Part shown: one piece after another, positions 7,064 through 14,545 of the stretch
How the letters are laid out: every line of letters starts with the position of its first letter
Numbering within the stretch: position 1 is the stretch's first letter
Assembly: GCA_965603365.1 (NCBI GenBank)
Contig: CBFDCR010000092.1
Location: 1 to 18,889 of the forward strand
DNA length: 18,889 nt
Origin: JAHELQ01 sp965603365
GTDB lineage: Bacteria > Acidobacteriota > Aminicenantia > UBA2199
Reading direction: 5' to 3'
Made by a program: the position numbers and the translations under genes
The notes under the pieces: model-generated
Databases searched by the model: none
Seen by the model: only the letters and a program-made list of their open reading frames with translations
Told to the model about the DNA's origin: nothing

Positions 7064-8439
7064 AAGTAATTATTTTTGTCGGTCCCACCATTTCTCCGGA
7101 AGAAGCCGGAAGTATCCTGGAGGCCATCTACTTACCCCCGGCTAAACAGGCAGACGTTATCGGTGTTGTTTGCCAAAAAAAACCCGATGTCATCGGGATT
7201 ATCGATGGGGTGATCGAAACGGATCTTTCGGTCTGGCATAAGGAAATTTTGTTTGCGCTGAATAATGGCGTCGCCGTGTACGGGGCCGCGGCAATGGGGG
7301 CCTTGAGGGCAGTGGAATTGGCCGATTTCGGCATGATCGGTGTCGGCGATGTTTACCAGACGTTTAAAACCAACAAACTGGAAGACGATGATGAGGTGAT
7401 GGTAGCGTACAGAGTGGAAAACGAAGGGTATTTGAGGCTTTCGGAATCGATGGTCAACCTCAGGGCCACTTTCAATAAAGCGGCGAACGCGGGAATCATC
7501 ACCGATGATGTTTGTAATAAGCTCATTTCTTATGCAAAATCGCTGTATTACCCCGACCGCTCGTTTCCCGCAATCATTGATAAAGCAGTGCATGAAGGCG
7601 TCTCCAAAAATATTATTAATAAAGTGAAGGCCTTTGTATCTGAAAATCACGTGGATATCCAGAAACAGGACGCCGGAGAACTTCTCAAGATGATATCAAA
7701 TTTGACGGAAAAAGACATCGAGAAGAAGGGGAAAACCGCCAGGCCCCATGGGGGTCTCTTTAGTGCGCTGGTTAACCGTGATCGAAAGGTCTGGCATGAG
7801 GGAGTTGAAATGCCCCTGTATTATATAGCCAATTATCTGGGAATCAATCATCCTGGGATAGAAGATCTGAACTTTAAGGCCCTCAACCGGCAACTGGTCC
7901 TGTTCCTGGCCGATATTTTAGAGGTTAAGGTTTCGGAAGATGATGTGGATCACGAAAGCCGGCGCTTCCGCAGCAAACATTCGTTAACGGCTGATGATGT
8001 TTTTTCCCTTTGGCTGTCGGACAATGACATCGGCTTAGCCGAATTTCGTGAGTTGATGCACAACACGGCCCGGATCCGCCGCCTTCAGAAGTGGTTGTTG
8101 ATCAGCCGGGGTCTGGAAAAGAATACGTCGTTGATACTCGGGGAACTGAGATTGAACAATCAGTATACGGAGTGGAAGGCAAAGACCGCCAACATCGAAA
8201 AAATTGTGAAAGATAAGAGAGAGGATGTATGGCAGGCTTTTAATAATGAAGAGCTTGAAGAGTTGTTGAATGATCATGTACGTCACACCGGTTTCCGCTG
8301 GCATACGGATGTTCCGGAGCTATCGGGGGAAACGGGTTTCAGCCGGGATGCCTTGAAGCTGGAACTGGCCAGGGAAAAGGTGGCCCGCCAGACTTTGGAT
8401 TCCTTAATCGGCAAACTTTTCTTTTCCGATAAGTCATGA
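7060..8439 (+). CDS. TfuA-like protein, YcaO partner, with C-terminal extension
   Basis: TfuA proteins accompany YcaO enzymes in thioamide formation, for example at the methyl-CoM reductase glycine, where TfuA is thought to assist sulfide delivery. Residues 1-130 match the family closely: IIFVGPTIS at the start, IIDGVIETDLSVWHKEIL (about 43-60), YGAAAMGALRAVEL (about 73-86), FGMIGVGDVYQTF and LEDDDEVMV. The protein is 459 aa; typical TfuA cores are only about 200-250 aa. The remaining ~220 residues are helical and charged (LTADDVFSLWLSDNDI, then a long Lys/Glu-rich helix) and could bind the peptide or another enzyme; I do not recognise that domain. It overlaps the YcaO gene by 4 nt upstream and the glycosyltransferase gene by 4 nt downstream. 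Confidence 0.92.
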   Translation: MKVIIFVGPTISPEEAGSILEAIYLPPAKQADVIGVVCQKKPDVIGIIDGVIETDLSVWHKEILFALNNGVAVYGAAAMGALRAVELADFGMIGVGDVYQTFKTNKLEDDDEVMVAYRVENEGYLRLSESMVNLRATFNKAANAGIITDDVCNKLISYAKSLYYPDRSFPAIIDKAVHEGVSKNIINKVKAFVSENHVDIQKQDAGELLKMISNLTEKDIEKKGKTARPHGGLFSALVNRDRKVWHEGVEMPLYYIANYLGINHPGIEDLNFKALNRQLVLFLADILEVKVSEDDVDHESRRFRSKHSLTADDVFSLWLSDNDIGLAEFRELMHNTARIRRLQKWLLISRGLEKNTSLILGELRLNNQYTEWKAKTANIEKIVKDKREDVWQAFNNEELEELLNDHVRHTGFRWHTDVPELSGETGFSRDALKLELAREKVARQTLDSLIGKLFFSDKS

Positions 8440-10433
8440 TATCCAGGGAGTCAGGAAAGCTTAAGATACTGCGGCCGGCCAGGAAAGCAGAGTTGATCAG
8501 CGCGGCCGTATTCGACAGCTTATTTAAAAACCACCTGGGGAATATCTTTGATATTCATATAAAGCCCCTGGTCCCCTGGTGTACGGGAGTATTGGGGCCG
8601 GTCGATTCGCCCTATTCTTACGAAGAGGCCGCGGCCTCTTTTTTTAATGAGACAAAAGATTTTGATTTCTTCTGTCCCGGTTACGAATGTATACCCTTAA
8701 CCCCCCTTTTTATGGCCTTTAGAAACAGTTCAAAGGCCAACATTCGCCTGCTTTTTATAGCCCATGCTCCCGGCGTGTACGGCCTGGAGTGGGCGCTGCT
8801 GCGGCCCTTGCTTCTGCCCGGTGATGTGATCGTTGCCCCCAGTTGGAGCGGTAAAGAGACCATTGAATTTTTATGCCCCGAATTATCGCCCTTTATCGAA
8901 GTCATTCACCACCCCATGCCGTTGTTACCGTCAATGCCGCGGTCAAATGCCGCGGCTGCCGATGGCAGCCGTATCGTTTCAATCGGCAATATCCATGAAA
9001 AAAAACTGATTCATCGTCAGATTGAGGCTGTGGCTATTTTACGTAAACAGGGGTATAATAGGCTGACAATGGATATTGCCGGTCCCACCACCCAGCCTCG
9101 ATCCACAGAACCGTTACCGTATGTCCGCGCTCTCCAGGCCAAAATCAAGCGCCTAAAACTGGCGGGCCAGGTGAAGTTGGTGGGTCCCGTTTACGGCGAA
9201 CAGGCCAAGGCCAGGTTTCTGGCCGGGGCCAAAATGCTGGTATACCTCTCCGTATCGACCGAAGAGGCCTATCCGAAATCTTCGATCGAGGCCCTGGGTT
9301 TAGGAATACCGGTTGTGGGCAGCCGCTGGAACGGCTTCAGGGAAACCGTGGGCAAAGCCGGTATATTGGTACCGGTTCATTCTATCGGCAGCGGCCATGT
9401 AGACGTGGATGCCAGGGATGTGGCCGAGGCCATTAAGAGTATCCTGGCTGGGCCGCCGTCAGTTGGAACCTGCCTTGCTCAGGCCCGAAAGTTTACTCCC
9501 GGGCCAATAAAAAAGAGATATGCCCGGATATTGCAGGCCGCCCTCAAAGATCATCCTTCACGGGAAATAACGGTGGATACATATCGTGAAGCTCAACACA
9601 GGGCCGCACCCTCGAGGGGCTTATTGGCAAAGATAGCGGCCTTAAAACCCTTTTTATGGAGAGAAATACTCACATCTTACCTGGAATATGCCGCCATAAT
9701 GAGGAAGAGATGGCAGGGAGATAAAGTCGGTAAGAAATGTCGGGCAGAGAGGCTGCATGAAATGGTACTATTGTCCAGCCAGAAGGCGGTGCAAAATTTC
9801 CTGGCAAAGTTGCCCTTCGCTGAATGGCTTAAAACCACCGGCCCGGTCGCAAATAAGAGGACAAAAAAGAACCCCGGCGATTTCCTGGCCCGTATCGGTG
9901 AGGCGGTATGGGCCGAAGCCACCCAGGCATCAAAGGAGATATGCCTGGCCATCCTGCAGGAGGAAAACCGGCCGGATCTGTTTGAACAGGGGGTGAGTGA
10001 CCTGGAAAGGAGTGGGGATCGTTCCCCCTCCCTGTGTTACTTACAAATCAACCGGGAATTAATGAAGGGCAACCCTTCAAAAGCTTTTGAACTCTTTAAT
10101 GAAGTACATGATTTAGATGAAATGAGAGAGCATCAGGGTGTACATCTCAGGCAGCTAGCCCGGATATGCCGGGAGTGGCAAAAACCGGTACTCGCCTTAC
10201 CGTGGCTGCGAAAATGGTTGGAACAATTTCCCGATTCCCCGGATTCCGGCCCGGTGTGGGTGGACCGGTCGTTAAATGCCTCTCTCTCCGGCACAGAGTG
10301 GTTGCCTGAGGCAAAGGATTCATTTGTCCAGGCCAGGAACCTGTTGGGTCCTATTCCGCTCATAATGGAGTTGGAAAATAACATCAATGTGACTGCTGTC
10401 GATGGGCTGCTCTTTAAGGACACGGCTTCGTAA
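8436..10433 (+). CDS. GT4-type glycosyltransferase with helical C-terminal extension
   Basis: Predicted nucleotide-sugar glycosyltransferase of GT-B fold. Residues about 1-375 hold the two Rossmann-like halves. IVSIGNIHEKKLIHRQIEAV (near 185-205) opens the C-terminal half. The donor-binding signature EAYPKSSIEALGLGIPVVGS, followed by RWNGFRETVGKAGILVP (about 275-310), is typical of family GT4. Beyond residue ~390 there are about 270 extra residues, mostly helical and TPR-like in style (KAFELFNEVHDLDEMRE, WLRKWLEQFPDSPDSGP), perhaps for binding the peptide substrate. The gene overlaps TfuA by 4 nt (ATGA) and ends 3 nt before the next gene, so it belongs to the RiPP operon and may glycosylate the peptide, for instance on Thr, Ser or Trp of the core. 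Acceptor and sugar are unknown; a role in cell-surface glycans is the alternative. Confidence 0.85.
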   Translation: MISRESGKLKILRPARKAELISAAVFDSLFKNHLGNIFDIHIKPLVPWCTGVLGPVDSPYSYEEAAASFFNETKDFDFFCPGYECIPLTPLFMAFRNSSKANIRLLFIAHAPGVYGLEWALLRPLLLPGDVIVAPSWSGKETIEFLCPELSPFIEVIHHPMPLLPSMPRSNAAAADGSRIVSIGNIHEKKLIHRQIEAVAILRKQGYNRLTMDIAGPTTQPRSTEPLPYVRALQAKIKRLKLAGQVKLVGPVYGEQAKARFLAGAKMLVYLSVSTEEAYPKSSIEALGLGIPVVGSRWNGFRETVGKAGILVPVHSIGSGHVDVDARDVAEAIKSILAGPPSVGTCLAQARKFTPGPIKKRYARILQAALKDHPSREITVDTYREAQHRAAPSRGLLAKIAALKPFLWREILTSYLEYAAIMRKRWQGDKVGKKCRAERLHEMVLLSSQKAVQNFLAKLPFAEWLKTTGPVANKRTKKNPGDFLARIGEAVWAEATQASKEICLAILQEENRPDLFEQGVSDLERSGDRSPSLCYLQINRELMKGNPSKAFELFNEVHDLDEMREHQGVHLRQLARICREWQKPVLALPWLRKWLEQFPDSPDSGPVWVDRSLNASLSGTEWLPEAKDSFVQARNLLGPIPLIMELENNINVTAVDGLLFKDTAS

Positions 10434-10436
10434 TCC

Positions 10437-12140
10437 ATGAAAATAGCTCTCATATATCCGCCCTTTGCCATGCCCAACAGGCCCCATATTGCCCTGCCCT
10501 GCCTGGCCGCCTATCTAAAGTCGAAAGGCGTCGGCGTGTCTGCCTTTGATGCCAATATCGAGTTTTACCACTCCCTGCTGGAACCGGAATCTATGTCCCG
10601 AAGCGCGACTTACGCCAGGGATCGATTCCGGCAACTGGAAAAAAAACCGGCATTGTCCCCCCCCCAGGAAACCGAGTACAGGAGACTGGCAGCGATCCGG
10701 CAAGATGCCGCCGATACCGCGGACATGACCCAGGCCCTATTTGGCGCCGGTCATCTCACCAATGAAGAGCGGATGAGATGGTTTCACCGGGCCGTTCAAC
10801 TGGCCACCGTGCCGTGGTTCCCGGAGTACCTGGATTTTACCGAATCGACGAACTATATCAGGTATAAATCGCCCTTTCGCAAGTTCTCCACCGGGGATAT
10901 CCTGGACAGCCTGGAACAGCCTTCCCTGGTATCGCCCTTTATAGAAGAGAAGTTGATGCCGCTGGTGAGAGAACAGAATCCCGATATCGTCGGCATTTCG
11001 GTGGCCTTCCCGGATCAAATCATTCCCGCTTTTTTTTGCGCCCAACTGATCAGGAGACATCTACCGGCCGTTTACATCACCCTGGGGGGATCGTTTATCT
11101 CCACCCATATGCGCTCGGTGAAAGAACCCCGTTTGTTTCATATCATCGACAGCCTGGTGCTGGATAACGGCGAACTTCCCCTCGAAAGGTTGGTCGAGGC
11201 CTTAGCCGGTTCCAGGCCGGCCTGGGAGAGCATTCCCGGCCTGGTATACTACTGCCGCTCCAGGCGGAAAATTGTCGCCAATCCCCCCCAGCCCCCCCTG
11301 GAACTGGCAGCCTTGCCGCCGCCCGATTACGGCATCTGTCCCCTGGACCGTTACCTGGCCAACAGGGAGGCGCTGGTTTTACTCTTTCAGCTATCCAGGG
11401 GGTGTTATTGGGGGAGGTGTACATTTTGTAATTCCCATCTGCCCATGATACGCGGCCATGATCAACCGTCGGCGGAGAATCTCTATCAAAAACTAAAGAC
11501 AGTGATCGGGCAGACCGGCGCAAAGCAGATCCACTTTACCGATGAGGCCGCCTCTCCCCAGGTTCTCGAGGGCCTCTCCAGGTATATAAAGAGAGATAAA
11601 ATGAAGATCGGTTGGGGAGCCAACGTAAGGTTTGATAAGGCGTTGACCCTTGAGCGTTTGTTCCTGTACCGGGAGGCCGGCTGCTACAGTTTGTGCCTTG
11701 GGCTGGAATCGTATAACAACCGGGTACTCCGCCTGATGGGCAAGGGTATATCTACGGCCCTGGTCGATAAGATCCTGTCCAATATATCCTGGGCCGGTAT
11801 CGAGTCCGTCGTATACATGATTGTCGGCTTTCCCGGCGAGACCGAAGAGGAGGCGCTTTTTTCATTTAGCAAAATAAAAGAGTTTATCGAGAAGGGGCTG
11901 ATCTGTGACTGCGTGTACAATATTTTCGAGATATCGCCCCATTCACCCATCTCTGCCAGTCCCGCCACATTTGGGATAGAAAAAATATCCTGTGACGATG
12001 ACCTGGACTTGATGCCCCCCATCGTCAATTTTGAATCTACCGGCATGTCCAGGTCAACCGCCTCCCGCCTCTGTCTGTCTTTTATCCATGAATTAAGATT
12101 AAGGGGACAGGCAAAAAAATCAAAAAAATTAAGGGAGTAA
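10437..12140 (+). CDS. B12-binding-type radical SAM protein, paralogue 1
   Basis: A 567-aa enzyme with an N-terminal B12-binding-like region (residues ~1-230: IALIYPPFAMPNRPHIALP, SAFDANIEF, then PDIVGISVAF and ITLGGSFIS) and a radical SAM barrel (~290-510). The iron-sulfur ligands are C323-x4-C328-x2-C331 in RGCYWGRCTFC, one residue longer than the usual CX3CX2C. Further barrel motifs are TDEAASP, LGLESYNNRVLRLMGKGIS and YMIVGFPGETEEEA. The DxHxxG cobalamin-ligand motif is missing, as in many His-off cobalamin radical SAM enzymes. The family includes peptide C-methyltransferases, so radical methylation or another C-H modification of the aliphatic core is a reasonable prediction. It starts 3 nt after the glycosyltransferase gene and is similar across its length to the two later paralogues. 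Confidence 0.9.
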   Translation: MKIALIYPPFAMPNRPHIALPCLAAYLKSKGVGVSAFDANIEFYHSLLEPESMSRSATYARDRFRQLEKKPALSPPQETEYRRLAAIRQDAADTADMTQALFGAGHLTNEERMRWFHRAVQLATVPWFPEYLDFTESTNYIRYKSPFRKFSTGDILDSLEQPSLVSPFIEEKLMPLVREQNPDIVGISVAFPDQIIPAFFCAQLIRRHLPAVYITLGGSFISTHMRSVKEPRLFHIIDSLVLDNGELPLERLVEALAGSRPAWESIPGLVYYCRSRRKIVANPPQPPLELAALPPPDYGICPLDRYLANREALVLLFQLSRGCYWGRCTFCNSHLPMIRGHDQPSAENLYQKLKTVIGQTGAKQIHFTDEAASPQVLEGLSRYIKRDKMKIGWGANVRFDKALTLERLFLYREAGCYSLCLGLESYNNRVLRLMGKGISTALVDKILSNISWAGIESVVYMIVGFPGETEEEALFSFSKIKEFIEKGLICDCVYNIFEISPHSPISASPATFGIEKISCDDDLDLMPPIVNFESTGMSRSTASRLCLSFIHELRLRGQAKKSKKLRE

Positions 12141-12147
12141 TGCTGTC

Positions 12148-12690
12148 ATGTCGTTTACATTATGGTTTACCGGTCTTCCCGCCTCAGGCAAGACAACCCT
12201 GGCCCAGCGTATTTATGAAAAAATCAATGAGAAGGGAGCCGGTGTCGAATTACTGGATTCGGATTTTGTACGGCCGTACTTTGCCGAATACCTGGGACAT
12301 TTGAGAGAAGACCGGCAGGCCCTGGCAGCCTGTCTGGGCTTTGTCTCCTCTGTCTTGAACAAACATCATATCATCAGCATTGTCTCAACCACATCTCCCC
12401 GGGCTGAAGTCAGGGAGAGGATTCGTAAGATGATCGAAAATTTTGTAGAAATATATTGTAAATGTCCCCTTGAGGTTGCCGAAAGGCGGGATACAAAAAA
12501 ACTTTATAAAATGGCGCGGGGCGGACTGGTACGTGGTTTTACCGGGATTGACGAAGCCTACGAAGAACCGGCGTCCCCGGAAATTACTGTACACACCGAT
12601 ATTGAAACCGTAGAAGAGAGTGTCTCGCATATTAGCGAATATTTGCGAAAAAGATTCAAATTCACCATCGTTGACCGGGGTATACAATAA
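12148..12690 (+). CDS. Adenylylsulfate kinase (CysC)-like P-loop kinase
   Basis: A 180-aa kinase of the APS-kinase family, which phosphorylates adenylylsulfate to PAPS, the donor for sulfotransfer. Walker A is GLPASGKTT (residues 9-17). LLDSDFVRPYF corresponds to the family's LDGDNVR region, with DSD in place of DGD. CPLEVAERRDTKKLYKMARGG and FTGIDEAYEEP are clear APS-kinase signatures. The family's ENIRR segment is replaced by QALAACLG, so substrate preference may have shifted. Length is about normal. No ATP sulfurylase (CysD/N, Sat) or sulfotransferase is near. It sits between radical SAM paralogues 1 and 2, 7 nt after one and 1 nt before the other, so it is an operon member. It could supply PAPS for sulfation, or phosphorylate a different sugar or peptide group. 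Family firm, substrate open. Confidence 0.85.
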   Translation: MSFTLWFTGLPASGKTTLAQRIYEKINEKGAGVELLDSDFVRPYFAEYLGHLREDRQALAACLGFVSSVLNKHHIISIVSTTSPRAEVRERIRKMIENFVEIYCKCPLEVAERRDTKKLYKMARGGLVRGFTGIDEAYEEPASPEITVHTDIETVEESVSHISEYLRKRFKFTIVDRGIQ

Positions 12691-12691
12691 G

Positions 12692-14542
12692 ATGGAGAAA
12701 ATAGATATTCTCTTAATCAATCCGCCCTTCGGCAACATCGGTAATCCCTATATCAGTATCCCTGTGCTGGCCGCGTATTTACGGTCTAAAGGCTTAAGTG
12801 TTTCGGCATTTGACCTGAATAGGGAGTTTTTTGTCCGTCTCCTGACACCGGAAAACATCAGGCAGGGAAAAGAGTTTGCAGTCCGGAGATTTAAAGAGCT
12901 TAACGATAAACCGGAGCTGACGTTTTCCGAGATTTACCAGTATTGTGTACTTCTTCAAACCCTGGTGCAGGCCGAAGGGCAGCAGGCGGAATACGGCGGG
13001 CTTTTTTTGCCATTCACAGATTTCAGTTATATTCAGCGGAGCCGGGCAAAGGATCTATTCATCCAGATGGCCACCTTCCCGTTTTTTCCCGAGACCATCG
13101 GGCAAATGCCTAAATATTATGTAACATCTAAATTCGATAGATTTTCCAGCCGGGACATTATTAAAAGCACCCGGCACCGGAGTTTTTATACGGAATTATT
13201 CGGGGAAATAATAAAAGAACTGTTAACCAAAACCAGGCCCAGAATCATCGGCTTTTCCGTGGTGTTTCAATACCAGGCTGTGCCCGCGTTTCAGTGTGCC
13301 GCCATCGTCAAAAAGTGTGCCCCCCATATTCATATTACGATGGGAGGGGGGTATATATCGATTTTTATGCGGGAGTTAAAAGAGAAAAAGATATTTTCCA
13401 TCGTCGACAGCCTCATAATGGATGAAGGTGAAATACCCCTTGAACGTTTATGTAAAGAACTTTCCGGGAAACAGCCCGATCTGAGTAAGGTCCCCGGCTT
13501 GAGATACCTAACCGGTGAGTCTATTCGGGGCCATGAGTCGGCTCCGCCGCTGGACATGGAAAAATCGCCTCCTCCCGATTATTCGCTGTTTCAACTGGAT
13601 CGGTATCTGGCCAGCCCTGGAGAACTGCGGGTGCCCTTTCGCCTGTCCAAAGGCTGCTTCTGGAAGAAGTGTTCCTTTTGCCGAACCTATTTACCGATGA
13701 TTAAATATAATCAGCAGCCGGCCTATGCCAATGTATATGACAAGTTGGTACAGGTCATAGAGGACACGGGGATACGGGAGTTTATTTTTTCGGACGAAGC
13801 GGCTCATCCCCGTCTTTTGGAATATATTTCCCGGCGACTGATCAAAGACAGTATAAAAATCAAGTGGATGGCCCATACCAGGATCGATAAGACTCTCACC
13901 AAAGAGCGCTGCCAATTGTATGCCGAATCGGGCTGTGAACGTATCGCCCTGGGAATTGAAACATTAAATAATCGCCTACTGAAGCTTATGAAAAAAGGCA
14001 TTACTGCCGAATTGGTGGAAGAGGTTCTCAACGGCATCGATGGGGCCGTACCGATGGTCGCCTATATGATCATAGGGTTTCCCACCGAAACCGAAGAAGA
14101 GGCCTACGGGACCCATGCAAAGGTCCAGCAATTTATCAAGAAGGGTGTGCTGAGCTATTGCATATTTAATCTGTTTAGCATTACATACGGCTCCGATATG
14201 TGGGAACACCCCGGCCAGTACGGTATTACCGATATCGTTGTCCCTGCCGGCCAGGATCTTGTCCCGGATATCTATGACTTCAAGAGCAGCGGCATGAGCC
14301 GGGCAAAGGCGTATCAACTGATGTTTGAGTTTTCTAAGGGCAGTTATAAGGTAAATATCGGCCTGGATATGAATAAATTAAAAATAAATAACGAAACCAT
14401 ATACTTTCGTTACCCTTTAAAAGATCTGTTCTCGAGAATAAACGCAAAATGGGATTTTGTCTTGCTGCCCTTTGCCAGGTGGTTGGCGAAGTGGAACCGG
14501 CATGATCCTCCCCTCAAGGCTTCGCCGTCTTCATTCGGGTAA
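12692..14542 (+). CDS. B12-binding-type radical SAM protein, paralogue 2
   Basis: A 616-aa homologue of the upstream radical SAM protein. I start it at ATG 12692 (MEKIDILLINPPFG), one base after the kinase stop. A longer frame opens at 12620 inside the kinase gene, but homology begins at MEKID and there is no ribosome-binding site for the earlier start; coupling to the kinase gene is likely. The B12-binding-like region spans about 1-230 (SVSAFDLNREFF, MGGGYISIF). The cluster ligands are C322-x4-C327-x2-C330 in KGCFWKKCSFC, the same longer spacing as paralogue 1. AYMIIGFPTETEEEA and IALGIETLNNRLLKLMKKGI are shared barrel motifs. It is most like paralogue 3 (shared RRFKELN(D/N)KPELTFS block near residue 70), so those two look like a recent tandem duplication. 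Confidence 0.9.
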   Translation: MEKIDILLINPPFGNIGNPYISIPVLAAYLRSKGLSVSAFDLNREFFVRLLTPENIRQGKEFAVRRFKELNDKPELTFSEIYQYCVLLQTLVQAEGQQAEYGGLFLPFTDFSYIQRSRAKDLFIQMATFPFFPETIGQMPKYYVTSKFDRFSSRDIIKSTRHRSFYTELFGEIIKELLTKTRPRIIGFSVVFQYQAVPAFQCAAIVKKCAPHIHITMGGGYISIFMRELKEKKIFSIVDSLIMDEGEIPLERLCKELSGKQPDLSKVPGLRYLTGESIRGHESAPPLDMEKSPPPDYSLFQLDRYLASPGELRVPFRLSKGCFWKKCSFCRTYLPMIKYNQQPAYANVYDKLVQVIEDTGIREFIFSDEAAHPRLLEYISRRLIKDSIKIKWMAHTRIDKTLTKERCQLYAESGCERIALGIETLNNRLLKLMKKGITAELVEEVLNGIDGAVPMVAYMIIGFPTETEEEAYGTHAKVQQFIKKGVLSYCIFNLFSITYGSDMWEHPGQYGITDIVVPAGQDLVPDIYDFKSSGMSRAKAYQLMFEFSKGSYKVNIGLDMNKLKINNETIYFRYPLKDLFSRINAKWDFVLLPFARWLAKWNRHDPPLKASPSSFG

Positions 14543-14545
14543 AAA

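Noticed and set aside
12620..12691. N-terminal extension of radical SAM paralogue 2 into the kinase gene
   Set aside because: The extra 24 residues overlap the kinase frame, lack a ribosome-binding site and are not part of the homology with the paralogues.
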